Source: Paralithodes platypus (lineage: Eukaryota > Arthropoda > Malacostraca > Decapoda > Lithodidae). From it: a DNA stretch of 64,000 nucleotides. Every line of letters begins with the position of its first letter. The stretch's first letter is position 1. Of this stretch, positions 20,894 through 31,749 are shown piece after piece. The notes beneath the pieces were generated by a model. That model saw nothing but the letters and a program-made list of their open reading frames with translations, made no database searches and was not told where the DNA came from. The stretch lies in NCBI GenBank assembly GCA_032716605.1, contig CM064580.1:39667518-39731517 (forward strand), given 5' to 3'. Position numbers and translations under genes: made by a program.

Positions 20894-21456
20894 TATATAC
20901 AGTATATCCGTATGTATATATTTTTTTTTTCTATGTTTGAGTGAGGGAGGAACAAAAGGCAGAACTGCCATTTAGAGAGTGCCTCCCCAGAGTTGAAAGA
21001 ATATGACAGGGCCCAAAAGTGGCAAAAATCAAGGGATGTTCGATCCAAAATACATGGATACACGGAGGTGTGAAGCAATTTAAGGTCATAGGTAACGAGG
21101 GAAGAAAGACTGATCCTGGGAGAGAGTTCCAGAACTCAGTAGTTTAATAGAAGAAAGAGTGAGAATAGCATTTCACTCTTGGGTTGGAAAGTTGCACAAA
21201 GTAGGGGTGGGATTGTGTTGCTAGACGGGTAACACGTATTCATACGTAGAAGGATGGTGGGTATATAGCCTACACTGGGACAAGCTCTGAGGAAACACTG
21301 GATTATGGTAGTAGTGGAGAGAGATGCGACATTGCGGCAAAGAGAGAGATTGCCAGAAAGTTGGGTGAGTGGACGGAAAAGTTAATTTAATGATACGGAA
21401 GGCTTTCCTTTCTACTTGTATAGGAGTGCGGTGTGACGAAGAATCCTCTGGCAAGA

Positions 21457-21680
21457 ATGTAGTTACCGGGCGTATCCGCCCGTCTTGCTTACACTACGCG
21501 GACGCGCCTCCACCATCATGTTCCCGTCTATTATGGACAGCCTTTGGATACAAAAATGCATTACCGCTAACCAAACAACCTAAAATAACTAGTATTATAG
21601 ATTTATGTATTAATTTTATATAAAGGTATTGTATAAATGATTTAGGTTGTATGTGGTAGTGGGACACCCGGTAACTACAT
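21457..21680. mobile_element. Putative MITE inside the LINE fragment
   Basis: ATGTAGTTACCGGG at 21457-21470 and its exact complement at 21667-21680 bracket 224 bp with no ORF. It lies between two blocks of a LINE protein that are otherwise colinear. Confidence 0.5.
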
Positions 21681-21957
21681 CCATTCCCGAATCCGTCCCC
21701 ATACATGTGAACAATAACTCAATACAAAGACGCACTGATGCCCTGCGTTACAGTAGGCAAGAAGCTGTGGCAGGGGTAAAGAACACCCCCCCTTGAGCCT
21801 GTTAAGCACACCCAGCATATGGCGAGGCTTGCCTTAGCAAGACTGTTAATATGGCCCTTCCAAGTGACGCGCAGAAGAAAAGGAGACCACGGAGAACAGT
21901 TGAGAGAAGATGCAGGATTGATTTTTTGTATTGTTGAAGAGTAAGGGATAGTCCTCT

Positions 21958-22057
21958 NNNNNNNNNNNNNNNNNNNNNNNNNNNNNNNNNNNNNNNNNNN
22001 NNNNNNNNNNNNNNNNNNNNNNNNNNNNNNNNNNNNNNNNNNNNNNNNNNNNNNNNN
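21958..22057. other. Assembly gap (100 N)
   Basis: Exactly 100 N, the conventional placeholder for a gap of unknown length. Translations across it are meaningless. Confidence 0.99.
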
Positions 22058-22296
22058 ATTATATACATAATACGCCTCATAGTGCTGCCACAAATATAAC
22101 TGTCGATCGGACATTTCCGGAAATAGCCTGTACCTGTGCACTGATTCCTGTATACATTTTATGTCAAATACTCTAACCTCAAAAGTCCTACATAATTATT
22201 ATCAATCGTAATTTATTGAAATACTATCAAGAACATTGCTTATTCTCTTTTTTGGATTTGAATGCTCAGTAATCTTTCAATGTATGTGTTGACCAG

Positions 22297-22660
22297 TTGA
22301 CAAGCAAAGTTTGTGAAATGTTTCACTCTTCTATCAGTATTACAACAATCAGTGTTCTTCAGAGCACTCTCAGTGCATACCCCCTCTCCTGCGGCGAGTG
22401 TGAGGCACCCGCCTTTCAACACAGTCCCACTCCTATTCTGTCCAGCTCTCCAACCCATGAATTAGCAAATTTTCTCGGTCTTTCTTCTGCTCAACAAACT
22501 CTCTCCCTTAATTAATCTTTCCTTCATACTATGACTTAGACTGCTTTATATTCCGTGTGTCCAGGCATTATGACCCCAACGACCATTGAGTTCTGTCACT
22601 CTTTTGGCTTTGGGGGAGACACTCGTTACAGGCACCCTGCCGTTTGTCTCCTCCATACAC
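22297..22660 (+). mobile_element. Jockey-like LINE 3' tail fragment
   Basis: Plus-strand frames carry MFHSSISITTISVLQSTLSA and CGECEAPAFQHSPTPILSS, homologous to the tail of the 19.2-20.0-kb copy. The shared 3' UTR words TTTTGGCTTTGGGGGAGAC and AGGCACCCTGCC follow. Confidence 0.6.
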
Positions 22661-22975
22661 ACATAAGACAAAATACTTATTGAAACGTTTTGCTGTCTTT
22701 CAAGTGTTATTGATCTGTAGTATGAAAGAAAAAAATCGTGATAGGTTGTCCTGTCATATAATTATTTCATATGAATTGTTGTATATCATAAATTTCGTGT
22801 TTCTAATATCGGTATATGTATTGTAGATGTATACTTTCCAACCCATTTTTGTGTTATTTACAGTCAACTTCAAATCGCTTAATAATAACAAAAGTTTGAA
22901 GTTCGAGTTAGATGCACTGTATAAGAATGTGTACATTACAGTTGTAACTTGTAAGGAAACAAGGCAATCTAGTAA
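22661..22975. other. AT-rich sequence, nothing recognised
   Basis: Short frames only. A small repeat CTAGTAAATG is doubled at the boundary with the CR1 fragment (22970-22990). Confidence 0.4.
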
Positions 22976-22984
22976 ATGCTAGTA

Positions 22985-23470
22985 AATGCTGTTCAATTTT
23001 GGTGTCCTTATCACAGAATGGACATAGATTCATTGGAGAGCGTACAACGTAGAATGGCAAAAATTATCCATAATATTAGAAATCATCCGTATGAAGAAAG
23101 GTTGAAGAAATTAGGCTTACATTCGTTAGAGAGACGCAGAGTTAGAGGGGATATGATAGAGGTGTTCAAGTGGGTTAGTGGGATTAATAAAGGGGACATG
23201 AAAAATGTACTAAAGCTCAGTGATAGCGAACAAACTCAAACTAATGGTTTCAAATTAGATAAATTTCGTTTCAGAAAAGATATAGGCAAATATTGGTTTG
23301 GTAACAGAGTTGTAGATAGGTGGAATAGGCTACCGAGTGACATGGTAGGATCGAGAACGATAGGGAGCTTTAAGATAAAATTAGATAGGCATATGGACAA
23401 GATGGGTTGGGTATGAGGGGGGGATCTGCCGGTTGTAGATCCCCGTAATCTTGTTACGTTTTTGTGGGGT
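22985..23470 (+). mobile_element. 5'-truncated CR1-like LINE 3' end
   Basis: An open frame runs to a stop near 23416 with AVQFWCPYHRMDIDSLESVQ, LKKLGLHSLERRRVRGDM, FKWVSGINKGD and KYWFGNRVVDRWNRLPS. It is close to the C-terminus of the longer CR1-like copy at 55797-59323 (HMDKMGWV versus HMDEKGWV). About 55 bases of 3' UTR follow before the A/C satellite. The conserved open frame suggests a young insertion. Confidence 0.85.
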
Positions 23471-23474
23471 CGGT

Positions 23475-25560
23475 CCCCACCACCACCACCACAATAACTA
23501 CCACAACCACCACCACAATAACTACCACAACCACCACCACAATAACTACCACCACCACCACCACAACCACCACCACAATAACTACCACAACCACCACCAC
23601 AATAACAACCACAACCACCACCACCACAATAACTACCAAAACCACAACCACAATAACTACCACCACCACCACCACAATAATTACCACAACCACCACCACA
23701 ATAACAACCACCACCACAATAACTACCGCAACCACCACCACAATAACAACCACAACCACCACCACAATAACTACCACAACCACCACCACAATAACAACCA
23801 CAATCACCACCACAATAACTACCGCAACCACCACCACAACCACCACCACAATAACTACCACAATCACCACCACAATAACAACCACAACCACCACCACAAT
23901 AACTACCAAAATCACAACCACAATAACTACCACAACCACCACCACCACAATAACTACCAAAACCACCACCACCACAATAACTACTACCACCACCACCACA
24001 ATAACAACCACAACCACCACCACCACAATAACTACCAAAATCACAACCACAATAACTACCACAACCACCACCACCACAATAACTACCAAAACCACAATCA
24101 CAATAACTACCACAATCACCACCACAATAACAACCACAACCACCACCACCACAATAACTACCAAAACCACAACCACAATAACTACCACCACCACCACAAT
24201 AACTACCATAACCACCACCACCACAATAACAAACACAACCACCACCACAATAACAACCACAACCACCACCACAATAACAACCAAAACCACCACCACAATA
24301 ACTACCACCACCACCACCACCACCACAATAACTACCATAACCACCACCACAATAACAACCACAACCACCACCACAATAACTACCACAATCACCACCACAA
24401 TAACAACCACAACCACCACCACAATAACTACCACCACCACAACCACCACCACAATAACTACCACAATCACCACCACAATAACAACTACAACCACCACCAC
24501 AATAACTACCAAAACCACCACCACAATATGTACCACAACCACCACCACACTAACAACCACAACCACCACCACCACAATAACAACGACAACCACCACCACC
24601 ACAATCACTACCACAACCACCACCACCACAATAACTACCAAAACCACCACCACAATAACTACCCAAACCACCACCACAATAACTACCACAACCACCACCA
24701 CAATAACTACCACCACTACCACCACAATCACTACGACAACCACCATCACCACCACAATAATCACCACCACCACCTCAATAACTACCACAACCACCACAAT
24801 AACTACCACAACCACCCCAATAACTACCACAACCACCACCATAACTACCACAACCACCACCATAATAACTACCACAACCACCACCACAATAACTACCACA
24901 ACACCACCACAATAACTACCACAACCACCACCACAATAACTACCACAACCACCACCACTACCACAACCACCACCACAATAACTACCACAACCACCACCAC
25001 AATAACTACCACAACCACAATAACTACACAACCACCACCACCACAATAACTAACTCCCACAACCCACCACCACAATAACTACCACAACACCACCAACCAC
25101 ACATAACTACCAAACCCCCACCACAATTAAGACCACAACCCCCCCACCACCACCCCACACTACCTACCTCAACCACCACCACCATAACTACCACAACCAC
25201 CACCACACTAACTACCACCACCACCACACACATAACTACCCAAACCACCACCATCAATACTACCACAAACACAACCACAATAACTACCACAACCACCATC
25301 CACAATAACTACCAACCCAACCACCAACCACAATAAACTACCACAACACCCCAACCCACACTAACCACCAACCACCACCACAATAACTACCACAACCACA
25401 ACAACCACCACAATAACTACCACAACCATCACCACAATAACTACAACCACCACCACAATAACTACCACAACCACCACCACAATAACTACAACAACCACCA
25501 CCACAATAACTGCCACAACCACCACCACAATAGCTACCACAACCACAACCAGGCACCATA
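23475..25560. repeat. 2.1-kb A/C-rich satellite, 24-bp unit
   Basis: Tandem CCACAACCACCACCACAATA plus ACTA units form a stretch nearly free of G on the plus strand. Because the period is a multiple of three and lacks stop words, at least two plus frames and one minus frame stay open for 480-530 codons (His/Asn, Thr/Ile and Val-rich). Repeats become irregular after ~25050. I do not regard any of these frames as genes. Confidence 0.95.
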
Positions 25561-25564
25561 CCCA

Positions 25565-26280
25565 CACCACACACCATTAAAATAAAGTCGTCTATTAGTA
25601 GCCAGAATAAACTCTCAAAACTGGTCAAAATCCTCTCAATGGGTTATTAAAGATAGTTATAATTTATTTCCTTCCTAGACGTCCATACTAAACTGCATAA
25701 AATCGTCTAATAATAGCCAGAACATAATGAAGGAACGCGTCATAGTATCCTGAAGGGGTTACTTATATCACCCATATTGCTCACCTTATTTCAGCCTATT
25801 TCCTTCCCATTCTCCTCTCAGCCCGTCCGCTATTCGTCAAATACCACCTCCAGTCTCTTTCCGCACTTCTGGCACTCGAATATCGCGCACAAATAACAAA
25901 AATAACTACGGGAGGAGCGAAGCGTCTTTACCGAGCGTCACCGTCTCTGGGAATCAAGCAAGAGTCTATAGTCCTCCACCTGGGCACTTATACACAATAA
26001 AATAAATATCCGGCTTAAAAATCAACTAAACAATACAAACGTTAACTCAATATCATAATGTTGTTTATGGGAAGTGAAAATAGTTATAAGGACCACCTAG
26101 AGTTAAATATGGAAGGTGATTTAATGTGCCTTTCCCGGTGGGTTCCCGGATGTCACGCGTTTCCCGCCAAGACCATGGAATGCTGGGCAGCTCTCGTTTT
26201 CTGTTAAAATGTATAATTTTGCTTGATTTGAATATAGGATTATACTGTATCATGTACACTAGCGCGGTTATATATACCGA
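25565..26280. other. MITE halves and unexplained sequence
   Basis: Two right-end-like pieces of the TTAA MITE family occur at ~25570-25650 and ~25680-25760 (AAAATCGTCTAATAATAGCC, AACGCGTCATAGTATCC). The remainder, to 26280, holds no recognised feature. Confidence 0.4.
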
Positions 26281-26319
26281 TGTGTATATACAGTATATAT
26301 ATACGGTATACATATACCG

Positions 26320-26352
<33 letters not shown>

Positions 26353-26380
26353 GTAAAGCCAGGTAATAAATTTTCTTTAA

Positions 26381-26857
26381 CACCTTAAGAGCGGCCTATG
26401 CGGTTTATTTATATGTACCGCCCAGCGGGGTGTTTTTAGCCAAAATAGGGCTGTTTACGTGATCATTTTCATGCCTAAATAAGACCCAGAACGTAAAACA
26501 AGTACCTATCCCTGAAAGGGCATAAACAGAGCTTTCGAAGGACACCATAACGATCCTTTTATGATGGCTAGTTTTCTTGCAATAACCGTGCAACGCGAGT
26601 GCAAAAAGCATGTAATTTGGTACTTTCCCCATATAATTCAGTATGTAGCGAGTGAGAGAGGGAGGAGGGAGCTGAGATTCGTGTCAGTAGGTTCGCCGCG
26701 GTCTGGAGCAGTCATACGCTCGCTAGTCTCCTGCCACCACTTGTCTCTCTCTCTCAGCAACATTACGTGCTGAAATTGCCATTCGACCTATGTCGAGCGC
26801 CGCCACATAGTCCAGCTTTATTAAATACGACTTATGTGGTGAGCCGCTTTTTAAGGG
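26381..26857. mobile_element. MITE inserted in the left Penelope copy
   Basis: Ends CACCTTAAGAGCGGC and GCCGCTTTTTAAGGG form an imperfect inverted repeat. The right Penelope copy lacks these ~477 bp, giving an empty site (TTTCTTTAATACATACGAGG read on the minus strand of that arm). The target duplication is not clean. Confidence 0.6.
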
Positions 26858-27015
26858 TACATACGAGGTTGAAAGAAATGGCAATTTCTGCGTTGGAAAT
26901 TTTATTATTCAAAGTTTCCAGGTCTCTGATGAGTTTTCGCTGGGTGGCAGGAAGTAGATGAAGGAGATGAGCAAAATTCATGGTGGTACAGGGTTACATT
27001 AAAGTACATGATGAG

Positions 27016-27068
27016 TACATGATATACGACGCGTTTCACTGGACAACCCGCATTTATCACGTAAGAAG
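27016..27068 (-). ncRNA. Degenerate hammerhead-like motif, left copy
   Basis: On the minus strand TGATAA is followed by GGG-TTGT-CCAG, GAAAC and GCGTC. The layout follows a minimal type I hammerhead (core, stem II, GAAA, very short stem III, GTC cleavage site after the complement of 27028). Stem II has a mismatch here and the CTGATGA box is not canonical, so activity is doubtful. Confidence 0.35.
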
Positions 27069-27599
27069 GAATGAAATAAAAGGTAAACAGGAAGGGTATA
27101 TATAGAGGGTGGAGGATCAGAGGAGGAGAAAAACAGGGGGCAAAAGTCTGCTATTGGTGGAAGCGTCAACTAGGAGAGCGAAAGGGGTTAACCGCTCCAC
27201 GGCATGCGCACTGTATTCGGGAAGGTGGTCCATAGGTGGGGGTCGAAGCTGATTTGGCTGCGTGTCGAGGGGCGTGGCCTAAGGTGTTGGGGGGTGGGGC
27301 CCCCCCCCCGGGCCCCTGCAGAATAACTAAGCTGAATGCGGTAGCGCGGGGGTCTGCGTTAAGGGCTGCGGGGGGCGAGGAGGGGTGTTAGGTCCTGTAG
27401 GGTAGTGCCTTTTGGCAGAAGGAAGGATCTGAAGTTCCCAGTTTGGTTGTTGATGTTGGGATTTAAGGCTTGGATATTAACGCTTTCGCGTATAGGTAAT
27501 CTATCTTCCTTGGGGCACTTTCTTTAAAAAATTCGAAGTATGGTGGTGTGTTTCTCTAACTCGTTGCGTGTGAGGTGAGGGTGGTTAGGGGTGAGATAG

Positions 27600-28132
27600 T
27601 TGTTGTTGTTGTTGTTCCCCAGGCTGCCTGGCCGAACAGCCCCAAGGTCCCGAGCAAGGCCAAGGCCATAAAGCGCCCCCACAAAACCCTCCCTGCTTAC
27701 CACTAACAAAACCCAGGTGACCGAAGCCACTCTAAGGCAGGGAGCTGAGGAGGGCGCGGAAACGCCCGAGAAACCAAAGCCCCACCCAAGGCCCTGTGCC
27801 CCTCAGCAATTATGAAGGGAAAGTTGAGGGGCAAGGGAAAAATGTGACGCTTTGGCTCCCAATCTGCCAACTTTTAGGTTGGCAGTAGGGAGGTCGATCC
27901 ACGGAAAAGACGCCGTCACTTGAGATCTAGAAGATATATAAGTAAAAGGAACAGTCAGAGTAAGCTATGGGTATGACAGAGATCGCTCAGCTCTCACTCT
28001 GATAGACCAGCCCATCACCACATGACTAGAACCCAATCCTCTCAGCATCAGCTAGGAAAGGCCCTAGAAAGCCGCCTTTGGCGGGGGGATAGCTCCCCTA
28101 CTTCAACTCCTTTCGGAGTTGGGCACCCGCCA
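27600..28132 (-). mobile_element. CAA-tailed retroposon with 11-bp target duplication
   Basis: This 533-bp insertion is bracketed by exact GGGTGAGATAG copies at 27589-27599 and 28133-28143. The homologous place in the right Penelope arm has one (slightly changed) copy and no insert. On the minus strand it begins CCTGGCGGGTGCCC and ends in (CAA)n. There is no long ORF and no tRNA-like head that I can identify. It is the longer of the two copies of this family in the window. Confidence 0.85.
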
Positions 28133-29089
28133 GGGTGAGATAGTAGTCTTTGATGGCTCCAGCCTGAAGGTGAAGAGTTAACCGACGTGAAAGACGAGTC
28201 TGCGTCATACCAATATAGGAATGAGGTCCACAGTCCTCATAATTACAGGTATGTTGGTAAATGACGTGATCGTCGGTCATCGGGCTCTTTATCTTGGTGG
28301 AGGCTGGTTTGTTGCGGAGAACGAGGTTGGAGGTCTTGGGGGATTTGTAATAAATTATTAATTTGATTTTGTTTTCCGGGTTGGTTGGGTGGACATGCTT
28401 GGAGATTTATTTCTTTTAAGACGGCCTCGTACATTTTTGTGTTCAGAGGACATGTAATTGGCCGGTAGAAGATCTTAATTTCGATTGGCGGGGGTCAATG
28501 TTGGGAGGGCTTTGAGTGTAACGATTTTTCAAGATGGTGGTTGATGGTGCTAGGAGATGTCCGGAGTTGGAGTATCCGTTATTTCACTAAAACTTTGGAT
28601 AGTCTTTCTCTAGGTTCGGTGTGGGTGGTCGGCAGGTAGAGACAGTGCGTGAGGGCTCTCCTAACATAGGCGGAGATGGAGGATAGAAGATAACGGCGGG
28701 GGGCATTCACGTATCGCCGTTTGAAGGCATTGTCCTGTGTTAGTAGGTTTAATGTAGACGGTGGTTTTGAATCCCATGGTCGTTCAGAGCTACGAGGATG
28801 TCGAGGAAGGGGAAGTTCGTCCCATTTGTTAGATTTTTCAAAGGTGAAGTTAAGTCCGGAGGAGGTCATGAAGCGCGACGGCTTGGAGTCCTGTAGTTTG
28901 TGGACGGTCCTTGATTTGCACGAAAGATGTCAATCCACGTATCTACAGTAGACGGCTGGTCGGTCTTGGGGAAGCTAGGAGCTCATTCCTCGATGGTACC
29001 CATGAAGAACCTCTCAGCCCACGTTCTTGGAAATTTGGAAATTTACGAGACGCCCCTCCCCCCCCCGTTAACAAGACCCACCACTATCG

Positions 29090-31005
29090 GCCTCTCTCGA
29101 CGTAGAAAGCCGTGGTTCACCAACCGTGCCAGTGGATAGGACCCTTGAACCATGATTCTACGTCGAATTTATCATTGCGCCTGATACACCTACACTGGAC
29201 ATCCCGGAGAAGGCCCTGAAAACACCTTACTTGAGCTGTATGTACAAAGGAGGCCCCCTTCCTTTGCCCCCGCGGGCAACATGTACAAGCAGATAGACGG
29301 TGTGTCGATGGGCAGCCCCCTAGGAGTTCTTTTTGCGAACTGCTTTTCATGGGTACCATCGAGGAAGAGCTCCTAGCTGCCCAACGACCAGCCGTCTACT
29401 GTAGATACGTGGATGACATCTTCGTGCAAGATCAAGGACCTGCCACGAACTACAGGAACTCCAGCGTCGCTTCAATGACCTCCGTCCGGACTTTAACTTC
29501 AACCTTTGAAAAAATCTAACCATGGACAACTCCCTCTTCCTCGACATCCTCGTGAGCTCTGAACGACCATGGGTTCAAAACCACCGTCTACATTCACCAT
29601 ACTAGACACAGGACAATGCCTCAACGGGGGCGATAGTGAATGCCCCCGCCATTATTTCCTATCCTCCATCTCCGCCTATGTTAGGAGAGCCCTCACGCAC
29701 TGCTCTACCTGGGCCGACACCCACCAGGAACTAGAAAGACTATCCCCGACAAAGTTTTAAGTAAATAACGGATACTCCAACTCCGACCATCTCCAGCAGA
29801 CAATTCAACCACCATCTTGAAAAATGGTACACTCAAAGCCCTCCCAACATTGACCCCCCCAATGAAATTAAGAATTCTTCTACCTGCAATTACATGTCCT
29901 CTGAACACAAAAAATGAGCAAGGCCGTCTTAAAAGAAATAATCTCCAAGCATTGTCCACCCAACCAACCCGGAAAACAAAATCAAATTAATAATTTATTT
30001 ACAAAATCCCCCAAGACCTTCCAACCTCGTTTCTCCGCAACAAACCAGCCTCACCAAGATAAAGAGCCCGATTGACCGACGATCACGGTCATTTACCAAC
30101 ATACCTTTTAATTATGAGGACTGTGGACCTCATTCCTATATTGGTATGACGCAGACTCGTCCTTTCACGTCGGTTAACTCTTCACCTTCAGGCTGGAGCC
30201 ATCAAAGGACCACTATCTTCACCCCTAACCACCCTCACCCTCACACGCAACGATTTAGAGAAACACACCACCATACTCGATAAAGAAAGGTGAACCCAAG
30301 GAGATTTACCTATACTCGAAGCTTATATATACCCCACTCCAAGCCTTACATCCCAACATCAACAACCAAACTCTGGACCTTCAGATCCTTCCTTCTGCCA
30401 AAAGGGCACTACCCTACAGTAGACCTAACACCCCTCCTCGCCCCCCCCGGTGCCCTTGACGCAGCCCCCCGCGCTACCTCCTTCAGCTTGCGTCTTCTGC
30501 AGGCGCCACACAACTTAGGCCACGCCCCTCGACACGCAGCCAATTTAAAAAAAAAAAGAAAAAACAAAAAAGGCAGCTTCGACCCCCACCTACTGACCAC
30601 CATCCCGCATCCAGTGCGCATGCGTGGAGCGGTTAACCCCTTTCTCTCTCCTAGTTTTCCCTTCCACCAATAGCAGACTTTTGCCCCCTGTTTTCATCGC
30701 CTCCTCTGATCCTCCACCCTCTATATATACCCTTTCCTGTTTACCTTTTATTATCATTCCTTCCTTACTTGATAATGCTGGTTGTCCAGTGAAACGCGTC
30801 GTATATCCTGTAAATCTTCATGTGGACTTTAATGTAACCCCTGTACCACCATGAATTTATGCTCATCTCCTTCAATCTACTTCCTGCCACCCAGCGAACA
30901 CTCATCAGAGACCTGGAAACTTTGAATAATAAAATTTCAAACGCAGAAATTGCCATTTCCTTTCAACCTCGTATGTATTAAAGAAAATTTAGTTACCTGG
31001 CTTTA
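29090..31005 (+). mobile_element. Penelope-like retroelement, right inverted copy
   Basis: Plus strand, in order: KQIDGVSMGSPLGVLFANCF (29283-29345), the RT signature of Penelope-like elements; CRYVDDIFVQ (~29398-29428), the catalytic YVDD; SSISAYVRRALTHCSTWADT (~29660-29720); NYEDCGPHSYIGMTQTR (~30108-30160), the GIY-YIG nuclease. A ~800-bp terminal region follows. Several frameshifts split the protein, and the N-terminal part before ~29090 is missing. It is the mirror image of 26346-29015, minus that arm's two insertions. Confidence 0.85.
30765..30812 (+). ncRNA. Degenerate hammerhead-like motif, right copy
   Basis: The order is TTGATAA, stem II CTGG-TTGT-CCAG, GAAAC (30791-30795), GCGTC ending at the predicted cleavage C30800, then GTAT able to pair with TTAC before the core. 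Penelope-like elements are known to carry minimal type I hammerhead ribozymes in their terminal repeats, in this sense orientation. The core box differs from CTGATGA at two places, including the G8 equivalent, so this copy is probably inactive. Confidence 0.42.
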
Positions 31006-31088
31006 CCAACATATATATATATATATATATATAAAAAATTTTGTCATATATATATATAATATTATATACAGTACAGTTACAGAAAACA

Positions 31089-31450
31089 CTATGCATAAAG
31101 ATTAAAAGAGATTAAACAAGGAATTACGTTGGGGGGGGGGGGGGGGACTACAGATGAGGAACAGGAGGAAATATAATGAGACATGAGCCATGACAATAGA
31201 AAAGTGCTGTAATTCACTAAGGATATCAGGTAAGCGAAGGTAAGGACCCTCCTGAAGGATAACATAAAACACATTAGGAGCAGGCAATATTAAGAGGAAA
31301 TTAGGAATAGCAAAGACATTCAAGTAGAAAATGGGCGAAAGTTACAGCAACCGTGACAAAGGGAACAGAGTGGAGGCTTCTCGCCAGACAATCACAATGC
31401 CATCAAATGGCGTGCCAACACCATTTGTCACAGCTTATTGATTCGAGATT
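31089..31450 (-). mobile_element. LINE C-terminal fragment near the 31-kb cassette
   Basis: This is the same LINE remnant found on the donor side of the array cassettes, here with a (G/C)n expansion near 31130 and extra indels. Landmarks are AKTVFAIPNF-like and 3' UTR words (AAAGGGAACAGAGTGGAGG). Confidence 0.5.
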
Positions 31451-31479
31451 GACAAATGAAAGGGGAGGGGATACTTTAC

Positions 31480-31639
31480 CACCAGTTTGCCTGAGACTCG
31501 TCTTCTCTGTTAGGACAAGTTCAACTGTGTTGTCACTAGAAGCACGCCTGTGTCCACTCGTCCTACAGGTCCGGGGCCTTGACTGGCGGAAGCTGCAGCT
31601 GAGAGGTGGCTGGGTAAGTGGTGTAGGTAGTAGTGGAAT
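31480..31639 (-). pseudogene. Broken LDLa cassette exon
   Basis: It is clearly homologous to the exon at 37539-37694, but single-base insertions at several points (for example ACCACCAG for ACCACAG near the donor, GACAAGTTCAAC, and GGAAGCTGC) destroy the frame and spoil some cysteine codons. The same excess of small insertions continues through ~32900, so poor base accuracy is as likely as biological decay. Confidence 0.6.
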
Positions 31640-31749
31640 CTGTAATAGGATGGGGTTTGTTAGTATCAGTAGTAGTTGGAGTAATTCGGGCAAGAGTAAG
31701 AACCAGAGGTTGTGGGGATCTGAGGAGCAATTGTTTCATTCTCCGTTAT

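Larger units (their letters stand above)
20930..22141 (-). mobile_element. Jockey-like LINE fragment with MITE and assembly gap
   Basis: The minus strand shows VTWKGHINSLAKAS and TQGISASLY at ~21720-21880. After a ~220-bp interruption it resumes with VERKAFRIIKLTFPS and SLSLPQCRISLHYY at ~21290-21430. These are successive blocks of one ORF2 C-terminal region, so the interruption is an insertion. The 100-N gap falls inside the upstream part. Confidence 0.6.
26346..29015 (-). mobile_element. Penelope-like retroelement, left inverted copy
   Basis: Read on the minus strand from ~29015 downward: FMGTIEE after the RT glycine-rich motif, a degraded YVDD region, LNFTFEKSNKWDELPLP, RRYLLSSISAYVRRALTHC (~28640-28720), then a GIY-YIG nuclease block with a Cys/His lead, HTCNYEDCGPHSYIGMTQTR (~28190-28260). 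The terminal region carries a hammerhead-like motif and ends in AATTTATTACCTGGCTTTACC against a TA tract. It is interrupted by a CAA-tailed retroposon and a MITE. Frames are broken, so it is a pseudogene. The RT/GIY-YIG pairing is diagnostic of Penelope-like elements. Confidence 0.82.

Noticed and set aside
23451..25049. Open frames of ~480-530 codons rich in His/Asn, Thr/Ile or Val
   Set aside because: They are translations of a 24-bp satellite that lacks stop words in several frames at once. No domain, no codon bias and no splice structure.
23475..25560. Regular array considered as a CRISPR
   Set aside because: Units are head-to-tail without unique spacers, in animal DNA with LINEs and SINEs. 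The same applies to 14600-15110 and 35074-35437.
26920..26960. CTGATGAG word as a hammerhead core
   Set aside because: It is on the antisense side of the Penelope element and lacks a stem II followed by GAAA and GTC at proper spacing.
30290..30673. 127-codon plus frame after the GIY-YIG block
   Set aside because: Lies in the Penelope terminal region, mirrored with different frames in the other arm; no domain.
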